A stretch of 6,034 bases of DNA from the NCBI GenBank assembly GCA_030627335.1, contig DAOUSH010000028.1, positions 1-6,034 on the forward strand, given 5' to 3'. Both the position numbers and the translations under genes were made by a program. Each line of letters opens with the position of its first letter. The first letter of the stretch is position 1. This document shows, one piece after another, positions 5,325 to 6,034 of this stretch. Source of the DNA: Dehalococcoidia bacterium. GTDB taxonomy: Bacteria; Chloroflexota; Dehalococcoidia; Dehalococcoidales; W693. The notes below the pieces were generated by a model. That model did not search any database, was not told the DNA's origin, and saw only the letters and a program-made list of their open reading frames with translations.

Positions 5325-6034
5325 ATGGATGAACTAAAGGTATTTACCGGCAACGCCCACCCCACCCTGGCCAAAGCGGTCACCGAATACCTTAAAACAC
5401 CGCTGGGCAAGTGCGAGGTCTTCCAGTTCAGCAACGAAAATACCTTCGTCCGCATTATGGAGAACGTGCGCTCACGCGATACCTTTGTTGTTCAGCCCGT
5501 CTGCTCCCCGGTCAACCAGAGTCTGGTAGAACTGCTCATCATGCTGGACTCCCTGAAACGGGCTTCAGCCGGGCGCATTACCGCCGTCGTCCCCTACTAT
5601 GGCTACTCCCGCACCGATAAGAAAGATCAGCCCCGTGTGCCGATAACAGCCCGCCTTATAGCCGACCTGCTGACAGTAGCCGGAGCCAACCGTCTGCTGA
5701 CCGTCGATTTGCACGCCGCCCAGATACAGGGCTTCTTCAATATACCGGTCGACGAGCTCACCGCCCTTAACATCCTGAGCAGCTACTTCAAGAAGAAAAA
5801 TCTGGTTAATCCGGTGGTGGTCGCCACCGACATCGGCATCACCAAGCGGGCTCGGGATATGGCACACAGGCTAGATGCGCCGCTGGCTATCATGGAAAAG
5901 AGGCGCATCGGTAACAAAGACCAGATAGAAACGCTGAACGTTATCGGCGATGTAAAGGACAAGACCGCCCTTACCGTAGACGATGAAATAGATACCACCA
6001 ACTCGCTGGTAAATACCGTCGCCACACTTATGGA
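5325..6034 (+). CDS. prs: Ribose-phosphate pyrophosphokinase (PRPP synthetase), 3' end beyond the window
   Basis: This cytosolic enzyme makes PRPP from ribose 5-phosphate and ATP for purine, pyrimidine, NAD, histidine and tryptophan synthesis. The 236 residues visible are roughly three quarters of the usual 310-320. The family pattern is complete: KVFTGNAHP at the start, QFSNEN at 34-39 in place of the common FSDGE, LVELLIMLDSLKRASA at 67-82, the ATP-binding VVPYYGYSRTDKKDQPRVPITARL at 88-111, the metal-binding VDLHAAQIQGFF at 127-138, VVVATDIGITKRAR at 164-177, and the PRPP loop VDDEIDTTNS at 218-227. KKDQPR and VDDEID match a variant class I recall from Chloroflexota rather than the E. coli/Bacillus form (DRKARSREPI, DDIIDTAGT). 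AGAGAGGAG (5307-5315) lies nine bases before the ATG. The gene has its own promoter after the glyA terminator. Because the end is missing, its completeness cannot be judged. Confidence 0.93.
   Translation, partial: MDELKVFTGNAHPTLAKAVTEYLKTPLGKCEVFQFSNENTFVRIMENVRSRDTFVVQPVCSPVNQSLVELLIMLDSLKRASAGRITAVVPYYGYSRTDKKDQPRVPITARLIADLLTVAGANRLLTVDLHAAQIQGFFNIPVDELTALNILSSYFKKKNLVNPVVVATDIGITKRARDMAHRLDAPLAIMEKRRIGNKDQIETLNVIGDVKDKTALTVDDEIDTTNSLVNTVATLM

Overview
The window looks like a chromosomal stretch of a free-living bacterium of moderate GC, most likely a member of the Chloroflexota and possibly of class Dehalococcoidia. That assignment is inference. It rests on the style of the housekeeping proteins, frequent ATA isoleucine codons, and a decayed recombinase tail of a type I recall from Dehalococcoidia integration sites at tRNA genes. 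I could not run a search to confirm it.

Layout, left to right. Positions 1-261 (+) hold the rotted C-terminal end of a serine recombinase gene. Its last codons run antisense into the 3' half of a tRNA-Ile(GAT) gene (204-280, -), which has its own promoter at 295-324. This suggests an old integration boundary at the 3' end of the tRNA, with any surviving element lying left of the window. A gene-poor stretch (281-518) holds two hairpins that read as minus-strand terminators, an orphan plus-strand promoter-like -10, and a possible 17-codon ORF. Next is a family 4 uracil-DNA glycosylase gene (519-1127, -) with its own promoter.

Divergent from it, an extended -10 promoter precedes a two-gene unit. 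The first gene is a polyprenol-phosphate-mannose-synthase-like glycosyltransferase fused to a GtrA membrane domain (1273-2388). The second, overlapping it, is a PMT/GT39-type membrane mannosyltransferase (about 2376-3749). Together they look like a compact protein O-glycosylation module: make the lipid-linked sugar, perhaps flip it, and transfer it outside the membrane. A strong promoter inside the 3' end of the PMT gene drives glyA (3792-5039), followed by a probable terminator. A 285-base intergenic region then carries a TATAAT extended -10 promoter and an inverted repeat ahead of a ribose-phosphate pyrophosphokinase gene that is cut off by the window end.

Most of the window is ordinary housekeeping. 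The points worth a second look are the recombinase remnant running into the tRNA, the glycosylase with one of four iron-sulfur cysteines replaced (and an extra cysteine elsewhere) plus a terminal QLNLF clamp-binding motif, the three-step glycosylation module, and possible small transcripts or ORFs at 325-518. I see no clear evidence of a wholly new system.
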